A stretch of 5,672 bases of DNA from an uncultured Clostridia bacterium (GTDB lineage Bacteria; Bacillota; Clostridia; Peptostreptococcales; Anaerovoracaceae). The stretch is from contig CALIBC010000198.1 of the NCBI GenBank assembly GCA_938045615.1, forward strand, positions 1-5,672, read 5' to 3'. Positions 1 to 5,672 of this stretch are shown in pieces; the first letter of the stretch is position 1, and every line of letters starts with the position of its first letter. A program made the translations under genes and the position numbers. The notes beneath the pieces were generated by a model that saw nothing but the letters and a program-made list of their open reading frames with translations, did not search any database and was not told the origin of the DNA.

Positions 1-382
1 AGCGAAATGCCTGGTTGCAGAGTTTGTGCGATTTCTCTTTGAACACACCGACAAGATCGCCGAAGAAGCCAGGCGACTAAGGGAGGCGGGAGACAGCTAT
101 CTTGCCGAAACCTTAGAGGAAATCAAAAGGGTACTGACAGGGGAGAGCGAGCAGAGTCTGACAACTGTCTACGAGGAGTTCAAGACCCGAGAGAAGCAGA
201 AGGAGGTCAGAGTCCTTCAGGAGCTGATTGAGGCGGCTCAAATCCAGTTCTCCTTCGGGGAAGCTCGCGATTTCTATGAACGTCTGATCAATCTGGCTCC
301 GACTATTCGGCATCACTTCAACTATGCTCGCTTACTCCAAATCCTCAATGACTTTAAGAAAGCCAAAACTCTCTACGAGAAG

Positions 383-1289
383 GTGCTACAGGAACTCCGA
401 GAGTTATCAAAACAGAATCAGGAGGCGTACAAGCCGAATGTGGCGATGACCCTAAATAACTTGGGAAATTTACTCAGTGCCACCAATGAACTGAAGCAAG
501 CCCAAGCCCACTACGAAGAGGCGCTAGAGATACATCGAGAATTGGCCAAGCAGAATCCAGAGGCGTACAAGCCAGATGTGTCGCTGACCCTAAATAACTT
601 GGGAAATTTACTCCGCGTGACCAACGACTTTAAGCAAGCCCAAGCTTACTACGAGGAGGCGCTAGAGATATATCGAGAGTTAGCCAAGCAGAATCCAGAG
701 GCGTACAATCCAGATATGGCGATGACCCTAAATAACTTGGGAAGTTTATTCCGCATCACTAACGACTTTAAGCAAGCCCAAGCTCACTTCGAGGAGGCGC
801 TAGAGATAATATCGAGAGTTAGCCAAGCAGAATCCAGAGGCGTACAATCCAGATATGGCGATGACCCTAAATAACTTGGGAAGTTTATTCCGCATCACTA
901 ACGACTTTAAGCAAGCCCAAGCTCACTTCGAGGAGGCGCTAGAGATACGTCGAGAGTTAGCCAAGCAGAATCCAGAGGCGTACAAGCCATATGTGGCTAC
1001 AACTCTAAATAACTTGGGAAATTTACTCCGCATCACTAACGACTTTAAGCAAGCCTAAGCTCACTTCGAGGAGGCGCTAGAGATACGTCGAGAGTCAGCC
1101 AAGCAGAATCCAGAGGCGTACAAGCCACATATGGCTACAACTCTAAATAACTTGGGAAGTTTACTCCGCGTCACCAACGACCTTAAGCAAGCCCAAGCTT
1201 ACTTCGAGGAGGCGCTAGAGATATATCGAGAGTTGGCCAAGCAGAATCCAGAGGCGTACAAGCCATATGTGGCGATGAGCCTAAATAAC
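383..1289 (+). repeat. 138-bp tandem repeat array encoding 46-residue TPR units
   Basis: The landmark G(C/T)GCTA starts units at 383, 521, 659, 797, 936, 1074 and 1212. Spacing is 138 bp, except for one 139-bp step caused by the extra A near 809. There are six full units and a seventh cut at 1289. The first unit is the most divergent (Q for P in NQEAY, ELSKQ). The others are nearly identical at the nucleotide level, including silent positions, which points to recent amplification or gene conversion. Confidence 0.95.
671..947 (+). repeat. Perfect 138-bp tandem duplication inside the TPR array
   Basis: Bases 671-808 and 810-947 read identically base for base, separated by a single extra A at 809 (the junction reads GATAATATCG where the preceding unit has GATATATCG). 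This is the newest-looking duplication in the array. Its junction is exactly where the reading frame is lost, so the frameshift may have arisen with the duplication or soon after it. Confidence 0.93.
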
Positions 1290-2241
1290 GTGAGTTCGAT
1301 CTAAGCGACAGTCAGGAAAGAGGGATGCACAATCTCCTCGGCTGTGTTGATGGAGGGCTTTTTATCGAAGATGAAGAAAGCAGCCAAAGCCGATAACAGA
1401 TTAATGATGAAGTTCGAGAAGCATCGATGTCAAGTATATTCTACTTGACAAACGTTCTTTGAGCTGATCATTAACACTCTCGATCAGAGATCTTTTCCGG
1501 AGCATAATCTTGTCGTGTTGAAGTGTTAAGACATTCTTTACTCCCTTTATCAAACGTGTAACAAGGCAAACTTCGTCAATAAAGAGTTGTTCAAAGAGGT
1601 CTTTCGAGATATACCCCGTGTCTCCGAAGTATTTACCGAAGATTCGTTTGTGGAAGCCCATATATTTCAAGGATGCTCTGTCGTCGACATTATCCGGAGT
1701 AAGAAGAAAATCAAATAGTACCCCCTTGTCATAGATGATCAAGTGCAGTTTGAATCCATAGAACCAGCCCTGTGTACTTTTTACTTTTCTGGCAAATCCC
1801 ATGAAGATCTTATGCTGCTTTTCTCTTTTGATATGGCAGCTTCGAATGGGTGTAGAATCGACAAAAGAAATACCGGCGCCTTGTCCCAAATCTCTCATTT
1901 TAAGGAAGAAAGCAAGATGTATACAAACCTTTCGTTACAGTTCTATGAAGCGGTTGTAAGACACAGTATGTGGAAAATCCTTCTTCCTTTGTGTTAGAAC
2001 AAAGAGATAGAAATGCTTTAGATCTCGAAAAGAGGAGGAATGGAAGAGGATAAGAATCGTCATGACCTCACTACTGAACATGGTGGATTTGCGGCTCCTC
2101 CTGTTCTTCGTGGCTCCTTCTTCCAAGGATTGACTTTTGATTACGATGTCGTGTTTTTTGAAGAATTCGTCGACGGTATAGTATATCTCTACGGCTTTAT
2201 TAGTAGAAATTATTGTGTAGCTTGTTCTTTATTATCGACAC
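1290..2241 (-). mobile_element. Decayed IS982-family insertion sequence, right end missing
   Basis: The left boundary is placed where the TPR coding sequence stops matching its repeat consensus (CTAAATAAC then GTGAGTTCGA). The GAGTTCG at this edge resembles the GAATTCG core I recall in IS982-family terminal repeats. The transposase ancestral stop lies only about 11 bp inside this edge. No matching inverted repeat (TCGAACTCAC) is visible on the right, where ABC-transporter homology begins at about 2242, only about 28 bp beyond the likely transposase start. I infer that the right terminus was deleted. Flanks on the two sides are unrelated, so there is no recognisable target-site duplication. 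Confidence 0.75.
1301..2213 (-). pseudogene. IS982-family transposase, inactivated
   Basis: Read on the minus strand, the ancestral protein is about 303 residues, the usual IS982 length. An N-part reading KAVEIYYTVDEFF is followed by the segment SEVMTILILFHSSSFRDLKHFYLF and then by the DDE region: the first Asp in ISFVDSTPI, the second in FGDTGYISK (GDKGY is usual), and Glu in RSLIESVNDQLK. Three lesions are visible. A TAA replaces a Gln codon after YNRFIEL (1935-1937). One extra base in the T-run at 1458-1460 shifts the frame after NDQLK. In the restored frame a TGA replaces a probable Arg codon (1430-1432), after which HRCFSNFIINLLSALAA leads to TAG at 1301-1303. The start is unclear: an ATA at 2211-2213 may be a mutated ATG. 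The longest surviving open stretches are 1401-1898 and 1935-2126. It cannot make active transposase. Confidence 0.88.
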
Positions 2242-2606
2242 ATTTTTTCTGATACCATCGCCAACAATACCAAGGTGGATAATCGCAATGCCGCACAGGA
2301 GGAAATCGAGGAATCCGCATATCGGGCGATGATACACGATTTCATCGTCAGTCTGCCTGATTATTACTAAATGATAATCGGAGAGAACAGATTGGGCTGT
2401 CGGGTGGACAGAGACAACGCCTCTCCTTTGCCTGTATTTTCTTTAAAGACACTCCCTTCCTTCTTTTAGACGAAATAACGAGCAATATTGAGCCTATTAG
2501 CAAGTAATACAAAAAGAATGTATCCGTCTTTATCCGAAACTGCATAGTCTTGGTCATTGCCCACCATCTGCAATGCCCATCAGGAGATTGTCGCACGGTC
2601 CTTTTG
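2242..2606 (+). pseudogene. Degenerate fragment of an ABC-transporter ATP-binding domain (C-terminal half)
   Basis: Two frames joined by one shift reconstruct the second half of an ABC nucleotide-binding domain. Bases 2242-2367 give IFSDTIANN, then a helical stretch ending AMIHDFIVSLPDYY, which corresponds to the region after the Q-loop. A TAA follows at 2368-2370. From 2397, in another frame, come the ABC signature LSGGQRQRLSFA (2397-2432), Walker B with the catalytic Glu and D-loop in PFLLLDEITSNIEP (2454-2495), a TAA at 2505-2507, and the H-loop region VLVIAHHLQ (2547-2573). Residues after this fade by about 2606. Walker A and any membrane domain are absent, so the fragment is non-functional. 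The substrate of the parent transporter cannot be told. The order of motifs makes chance unlikely. Confidence 0.85.
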
Positions 2607-3287
2607 TTTGGAGTCTATTGTTATGTGTCCGAATGTTCCTAACTTTATGTAGTTCAAACCCTATAATCAAGTATGTCTACAAAGTCTACCACCCCCGCCC
2701 CCAGTTTCCTGCAAGTCTACACCCTGAAGTGCGTCGTAACCGGATGAAGCAGTCATTCCTTCGCCAAATCAATAAATGCGTTGATTGGAGAGGGATTCGG
2801 ACACTACTGAATAAGAAGTACACCAAGACCCAAAATGCCGTAGGCAATTCCGCTTATGACGCCTTGATGATGTTCAAGATCTTACTCCTTCAGATTTGGT
2901 CTGGTCTCAAGTGATTATGAGGTTGAGGAGCGTATCAATGACTCCATTCTCTTCAGCGAATTCCTCAACTTGGATATGGGTATGCCCGCTCCGGATCACA
3001 GCACCATCAGCCGCTTCCGCTTAGAACTCACAGGTTTGGGGATTATGGACAAACTCCTCGAAAGAACTGAATAAGCAGTTCAAGAAGCAGGGGATTAGCC
3101 GCATTGATCATGGTGCGATCATAGATGCAAGCATAGTCGACAGCCCCCATGCACCCGGTGGAAGTATCCTAATCGAAGTGGCAGACGACCGGGAAGATTT
3201 GCGCACCACAGAGGAGCAAGCCCAAGAGGAAGCCTATCAGTACGAGCTCAAAAGTCGTAAGCCAGGAGTAGATACCGAGGCTCGCTG

Positions 3288-3297
3288 GGTTCGGTTC
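3288..3297 (+). repeat. 5-bp tandem duplication causing a frameshift
   Basis: GGTTC is duplicated head to tail. Removing one copy joins EARWVR directly to KGSRYRYGYKRH in a single frame, matching the family pattern. Confidence 0.85.
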
Positions 3298-3632
3298 GCA
3301 AAGGAAGCCGATATAGGTACGGCTACAAGAGACATGTACTGACCGACAATCAAGGGCTGGTGGAAGCTCTGATCACTACGCCCGCCAATTGCTCTGATAC
3401 GGTTATGCTACCTGATCTGATCGAGAAGACGGAACTGCCCGAAGGGATTAGTGTGCTCGCCGACAAGGGGTATTGTAGCAAGAAGAACTTGCACTGCTTG
3501 ACAAGCCACGGGTTAATCGACGGGATTATGCACAAGGCAAGTAGAGGGAAGAAGCTGACTGATACTGAGCGATCGTTGAACAAGGTCATTAGCAAAACGC
3601 GCAGCTTAATCGAGAGAACCTTTGGAAGTATT

Positions 3633-3652
3633 CGTTTGTGGTCGTTTGTGGT
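3633..3652 (+). repeat. 10-bp tandem duplication in IS5 relic
   Basis: CGTTTGTGGT occurs twice head to tail (3633-3642 and 3643-3652), just after the conserved FGSIR of the transposase. Removing one copy restores a more family-like reading (IRLWSSGRQCCRLR, compared with the usual RRW..GGRCRYRG), so this looks like a slippage lesion. Confidence 0.85.
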
Positions 3653-3711
3653 CCTCAGGCAGGCAATGTTGCCGACTAAGATAATTCCTAAAATACAATT
3701 TATTGAAAATG

Positions 3712-3727
3712 AACAAGTTGCCTTGTT
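3712..3727 (-). other. Short hairpin with GCAA loop between IS5 relic and mobA
   Basis: AACAAG (3712-3717) and CTTGTT (3722-3727) are perfectly complementary around a 4-nt loop. On the minus-strand RNA, the loop reads GCAA, a GNRA-type tetraloop. It lies about 85-100 nt downstream of the minus-strand -7 element at 3819-3826. No U-tract follows, so it is not a convincing intrinsic terminator. It may be part of a leader RNA. Confidence 0.4.
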
Positions 3728-3818
3728 GGTATAACTAAACTGGTAACGATTTAGAAACGAGCGAACTACTTGGCTCCGCTGTTTTCTGCCTAACAAAGAA
3801 CGCTTGTTATTCTGTTTG

Positions 3819-3849
3819 CAAAGATAATACTTTGCTGGCGAATAACAAA
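3819..3849 (-). promoter_or_regulatory. Bacteroidetes -33/-7 promoter facing left, downstream of mobA
   Basis: On the minus strand TTTG (plus 3846-3849) is followed after exactly 19 nt by TATCTTTG (plus 3819-3826). This matches the Bacteroidetes primary sigma consensus TTTG-N19/20-TAnnTTTG. Transcription would start near 3812 and run left through 3690 into the antisense strand of the IS5 relic. The minus-strand leader from about 3811 to 3690 contains no ATG, so the gene this promoter once served is not present. It begins 65 bp beyond the mobA stop. Confidence 0.6.
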
Positions 3850-3913
3850 CGTTTTTAATGAGGTATTCTTCTTTCTGCATTTTTGTAATGCTGTGTTTGT
3901 CGTTGGAGTGGGA

Positions 3914-4975
3914 CTATAATCCTCGTCCGCGCTTCTTCTTTCTGTTGGCTTGATTTCTCAATTTACGTTGCCACGCTGTTTCTGCATAGTCATCGCCTTG
4001 CGCAGTTGGTGTCATCAAATCGCCTAACCCTTCCACAACTTCATCGGCTGCGCTAACAATAGTGTCTGCCACTGCACCTATGGAGTTCTGCACTTGTGGG
4101 GTGTCATTGTCTCGTGAGATTGAGGAACGGCTTTTGGGTACAAGTTGATAATCTACATTAGGTTGTTCGTTCTTTTCTGCCGGGTCTTGTATTGTTTGGT
4201 GTGGGTTCTTGTATTCTTCTTGGTTAGTTGCTTCAAAGTTCTTCTGCAAGGAATGGTAGCCAAATTCTCTGCCGATTTCCGATGCCTTAAAAGTCAGTCC
4301 GCTGTATGCGAACTTCAAGCCATAGACCTTGCCCTGCTTGTTTTTCAAACGTTCAATGGTTACACCACTCTTGCTAAGGCTATAGAGGAACATGGAATGC
4401 CCAGTGATGCCTGTGCCTTTGTATTTTTCAAGTAGGGCATAGCATATCTTCTGTACTTGCTGCTTCATTTGTTCTCTTGTCGGATTGGCTTTTGCCTTTT
4501 TGTGTGTCCTTTCCGCCTTTACTTCCTTTGCGATGGTCAATCCGTACTTACGGCTAAGATCTTCTGCTACCCTTGCTGCCCTGTTGCTTACAAAAGTAGT
4601 ATCATACACTTCTCCGTACAGGCTGATGCGATTGGCAATGATATGAATGTGTCTGTTGTCGGTGTCCTTGTGCGTTACTGCCACCCATTGGTGGTTGTCA
4701 AGCCCCATTCGTTTGGCAAATAAATGAGCTATCCGCATCAGTTCGGATACAGGCAACTTTTTCTCGTCCTGCGGTGCAATGCCTATTTCGATACGGAGAA
4801 ACTTGTTCCTGCAACGGCTGTTATAGTCGCTGACGACTTTCATTTCCTCATAGATGCTTTTTGGCTCCCTGCTGCAAAGATTGTGGAAGGCAAGCCGACT
4901 GCCGAGTTTGCCTTCTCTGAAAATATAGTCCAGAGCCGTGCTGCCGTGCGCTATCGCCTTACATTTTCCTATCAT
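3914..4975 (-). CDS. mobA: MobA-type relaxase (mobilization nuclease), intact
   Basis: 353 residues. Relaxases cut one strand at oriT through a catalytic Tyr, stay covalently attached to the 5' end, and pilot it through a helper conjugation machine. The N-terminal relaxase domain covers about residues 1-150. A conserved Tyr at position 17 in STALDYIF is the candidate nucleophile. The metal-binding motif is HKDTDNRHIHIIANR at 102-116, with His102, His109 and His111 as likely ligands. A second conserved block at about 175-245 (KSGVTIERLKNKQGKVYGLKF...SEIGREFGYHSL) is common in the C-part of Bacteroides relaxases. The rest is low-complexity, ending in a very basic tail (RKKKRGRG) that could bind DNA. 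The ATG at 4975 overlaps the upstream mobC end by 17 bp and has a purine-rich GAAGAGAG just before it, which suggests translational coupling. It resembles, from memory, relaxases of Tn4555-like mobilizable elements. Gene symbol is by family. Confidence 0.92.
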   Translation of the reverse strand: MIGKCKAIAHGSTALDYIFREGKLGSRLAFHNLCSREPKSIYEEMKVVSDYNSRCRNKFLRIEIGIAPQDEKKLPVSELMRIAHLFAKRMGLDNHQWVAVTHKDTDNRHIHIIANRISLYGEVYDTTFVSNRAARVAEDLSRKYGLTIAKEVKAERTHKKAKANPTREQMKQQVQKICYALLEKYKGTGITGHSMFLYSLSKSGVTIERLKNKQGKVYGLKFAYSGLTFKASEIGREFGYHSLQKNFEATNQEEYKNPHQTIQDPAEKNEQPNVDYQLVPKSRSSISRDNDTPQVQNSIGAVADTIVSAADEVVEGLGDLMTPTAQGDDYAETAWQRKLRNQANRKKKRGRGL

Positions 4976-5390
4976 CTCTCTTCAAATTTAAGACCTTATA
5001 TACCTCATCATCCACACGAAAATGCGGGTCGTAAAACCGCTTAAATGCTTCTTTGGCACATAGCGAGAGGTTCTTTGTGATATGTAGCCAATCTTCGTCC
5101 TTGACCTTGATAAGGTTGGAAACATGTGTAAAGAAGTAGGCCGTTCGTCTCAACACCTCTATGGCTTCCTTTTCATTGTCCGTCATCTTAGGAATGGCAA
5201 TTACCTCACTATTAAGGAGTATCTCACGGCAGTAATCTGAGAACTTCCGGCCTGTGCTTTCTGCCTTTGATTTAATTCGCTGCTTTTCCTCTAAGGTGCA
5301 TCTTACCTTGATGAACTCCGTTTTGTTCATCCGCTGTTCTTTCTTCTCCTGCTGCTGCCATCGGGCAGTCTTGCTATTGTATCTGTTCAT
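4959..5390 (-). CDS. mobC: MobC-like relaxosome accessory protein (ribbon-helix-helix)
   Basis: 143 residues. Residues 24-60 look like a ribbon-helix-helix DNA-binding fold: a beta strand TEFIKVRCT, helix A (LEEKQRIKSKAES), and helix B (KFSDYCREILLN). The segment RRTAYFFTHVSNLIK at 81-95 matches the R...N-I pattern of MobC proteins. Such proteins bind oriT, help melt the nic region for the relaxase, and may repress their own promoter. The ATG at 5390 is supported by AGAGGA seven bases upstream. Met21 (5330) is a possible alternative, since the first 20 residues are highly charged and lie outside the fold. The gene overlaps mobA by 17 bp, so the two form one operon, mobC first, with the oriT candidate upstream. 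Confidence 0.82.
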   Translation of the reverse strand: MNRYNSKTARWQQQEKKEQRMNKTEFIKVRCTLEEKQRIKSKAESTGRKFSDYCREILLNSEVIAIPKMTDNEKEAIEVLRRTAYFFTHVSNLIKVKDEDWLHITKNLSLCAKEAFKRFYDPHFRVDDEVYKVLNLKRDDRKM

Positions 5391-5397
5391 ATAAAAG

Positions 5398-5404
5398 TCC
5401 TCTT
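5398..5404 (-). promoter_or_regulatory. Ribosome-binding site of mobC
   Basis: On the minus strand AAGAGGA sits seven bases before the ATG at 5388-5390. Bacteroidetes often lack Shine-Dalgarno sites, so its presence supports this start over Met21. Confidence 0.55.
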
Positions 5405-5463
5405 TTCGTTATTGCTTAATTCCTGATGGCTGATCGATGAGAACGGAGTGATTACGGTCTAAC

Positions 5464-5532
5464 CTCCCCGACAGTCTCACAAGGGGAGCAAGCGCAGTTT
5501 GTGGGTACAAACTGACGTCTTGCAATGTCAGT
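5464..5532 (-). other. oriT: Candidate origin of transfer (oriT) with three inverted repeats
   Basis: The non-coding stretch 5391-5672, upstream of mobC-mobA, contains three inverted repeats. IR-A is CTCCCC (5464-5469) with GGGGAG (5483-5488). IR-B is CAGTTTGT (5495-5502) with ACAAACTG (5507-5514), a perfect 8-bp stem with a GGGT loop. IR-C is ACTGAC (5511-5516) with GTCAGT (5527-5532). IR-B and IR-C share bases 5511-5514, so only one hairpin can form at a time. Inverted repeats next to the mob genes are the usual layout of oriT in Bacteroides mobilizable elements. The nic site cannot be fixed from sequence alone. Confidence 0.6.
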
Positions 5533-5641
5533 GATAAGACCATTTACGCACGAGGCGTTTTGCAGCCGAAAAGTGAATGCCGTGCATTCTGTGTTTAACT
5601 GTGTTCGTGGTGTTCTCATCATTCAGATGTCTGCTTGCTAA

Positions 5642-5672
5642 AAATATGATGTCATATTTGCCCAAATATGAC
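5642..5672. promoter_or_regulatory. Alternating palindromic site built of three AAATATGA half-sites
   Basis: AAATATGA occurs at 5642-5649 (+), as its complement TCATATTT at 5652-5659, and again at 5664-5671 (+). The last two arms form a perfect 10-bp inverted repeat (GTCATATTTG and CAAATATGAC around CC, 5651-5672). The first two form an 8-bp inverted repeat around TG. Such sites typically bind dimeric proteins such as repressors, MobC-like RHH proteins or recombinases. The array reaches the window edge and may continue. Which protein binds it is unknown. Confidence 0.55.

Larger units (their letters stand above)
1..1304 (+). pseudogene. Tetratricopeptide-repeat protein, 5'-truncated by window edge and broken by frameshift, nonsense codon and IS insertion
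   Basis: The frame is open from base 2 to 874. A GTG at 26 could start a 282-residue protein, but the reading frame runs to the left edge without a stop, so the true start is probably outside. After a charged helical N-part (residues 1-75 from the GTG), the protein becomes TPR repeats of the 42-residue class extended to 46 residues, with a core such as TLNNLGNLL...TNDFKQAQA..EEALEI.RELAKQNPEAYKP. TPRs form superhelical protein-binding scaffolds; the partner is unknown. Compared with the preceding repeat, one extra A near 809 shifts the frame and ends the first ORF at 874. The repeats continue in the next frame until CAA has become TAA at 1056-1058, then run on to 1289. There the seventh repeat stops after LNN, and the last codons to the TAA at 1302-1304 are IS sequence. 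The fragment at 26-874 could still be expressed. Confidence 0.85.
2607..3680 (+). mobile_element. Decayed IS5-family insertion sequence, 3' end truncated
   Basis: The element is inferred from the IS5-type transposase relic. Its left edge lies between the end of ABC-transporter homology (about 2606) and the transposase ATG at 2673. The exact terminus is not recognisable. Transposase similarity fades by about 3680, some 30-40 residues short of the usual C-terminus. No inverted copy of any 2607-2672 sequence is evident between 3680 and 3760, so the right end is probably lost. Confidence 0.7.
2673..3680 (+). pseudogene. IS5-family transposase, multiply frameshifted
   Basis: Piecing frames together gives an almost complete IS5-type transposase: start MSTKSTTPAPSF (ATG 2673), then NKCVDWRGIRTLLNKKYTKTQ, EERINDSILFSEFL, PDHSTISRFR, the first catalytic Asp in GAIIDASIVDSP, an acidic/charged insert, RYRYGYKRHVLTDNQG, the second Asp in VLADKGY, DGIMHKA, and the Glu in LIERTFGSIR. 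Frame changes come from an extra TG near 2728, an extra A at 2909-2910 (giving TGA at 2912), an extra G at about 3060 (giving TAA after LLERTE), and a GGTTC tandem duplication at 3288-3297. A 10-bp duplication at 3633-3652 then corrupts the C-terminus after GSIR. The longest open pieces are 2744-2914 and 3360-3734; the final codons of the latter are not transposase-like. It resembles P. gingivalis IS5-family elements as I remember them. Confidence 0.9.

Noticed and set aside
113..316. A 67-codon minus-strand open frame
   Set aside because: It is antisense to the N-terminal part of the TPR gene and has no recognisable features.
383..1289. Regularly spaced repeats that could suggest a CRISPR array or other non-coding repeat
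   Set aside because: Units are contiguous 138-bp multiples of three encoding a TPR consensus, with no unique spacers.
1743..2252. Two plus-strand open frames (1743-1997 and 2040-2252)
   Set aside because: Both are antisense to the IS982 transposase relic, whose family motifs lie on the other strand.
2348..2596. An 82-codon minus-strand open frame
   Set aside because: It is antisense to the ABC ATPase signature, Walker B and H-loop motifs seen on the plus strand.
3662..3673. GGCAA-TG-TTGCC inverted repeat as an IS end or terminator
   Set aside because: The stem is only five base pairs, has no T-tract, and lies within the corrupted transposase C-terminus; too weak to call.
3350..3880. A 176-codon minus-strand open frame just after mobA
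   Set aside because: It runs antisense through the recognisable IS5 transposase and starts upstream of the -7/-33 promoter; its product matches nothing I know.
3734..3913. Intrinsic terminator after mobA
   Set aside because: Only weak hairpins without a U-tract are visible on the minus strand.
4145..5044. Three plus-strand open frames (4145-4435, 4457-4723, 4724-5044)
   Set aside because: They are antisense to mobA, which has clear relaxase motifs; they show no recognisable domain.
5391..5672. A Bacteroidetes TAnnTTTG promoter for mobC-mobA
   Set aside because: No minus-strand match to the -7 consensus is visible upstream of mobC; a promoter is expected but cannot be placed.

Overview
The window looks like an accessory region of a Bacteroidetes chromosome, most likely Porphyromonas. 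Three things suggest this: the insertion-sequence transposases resemble the IS982- and IS5-family elements I recall from P. gingivalis, there is a Bacteroidetes-type promoter (TTTG, 19 nt, TAnnTTTG), and the mobilization genes are of the Bacteroides/Porphyromonas type. The genus call is from memory of these families, not from a search.

Layout, left to right. Positions 1-1289 (+) hold the 3' part of a tetratricopeptide-repeat (TPR) gene whose 5' end lies outside the window. It consists mainly of 46-residue (138-bp) tandem repeats and is broken by a +1 frameshift at about 809, a nonsense codon at 1056-1058, and an IS at 1290. Positions 1290 to about 2241 carry a decayed IS982-family element with its transposase on the minus strand. 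Positions 2242-2606 (+) are a degenerate fragment of an ABC-transporter ATPase, recognisable from its signature motif, Walker B and H-loop. Positions about 2607-3680 (+) are a decayed IS5-family element with at least four frameshifts, several of them caused by short insertions or tandem duplications. Its 3' end is missing.

Positions 3690-3913 are intergenic and contain a good minus-strand promoter pointing into the IS5 relic. Positions 3914-5390 (-) are the only clearly intact genes: a MobC-like ribbon-helix-helix accessory protein followed, with a 17-bp overlap, by a MobA-type relaxase. Upstream of mobC, 5391-5672 is non-coding and rich in inverted repeats, with a likely origin of transfer (5464-5532) and an alternating palindrome (5642-5672).

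Functionally, the right third is a compact mobilization module: MobC and MobA would nick a nearby oriT and let a helper conjugative element transfer the DNA. No integrase, replication gene or coupling protein is visible, so the rest of the element lies to the right or has been lost. The left two thirds is a scrap-yard of unrelated gene fragments joined at IS elements. I see no convincing new defence or metabolic system. The points most worth checking are the oriT-like structures, the terminal palindrome, the orphan promoter downstream of mobA, and the repeat dynamics of the TPR gene.
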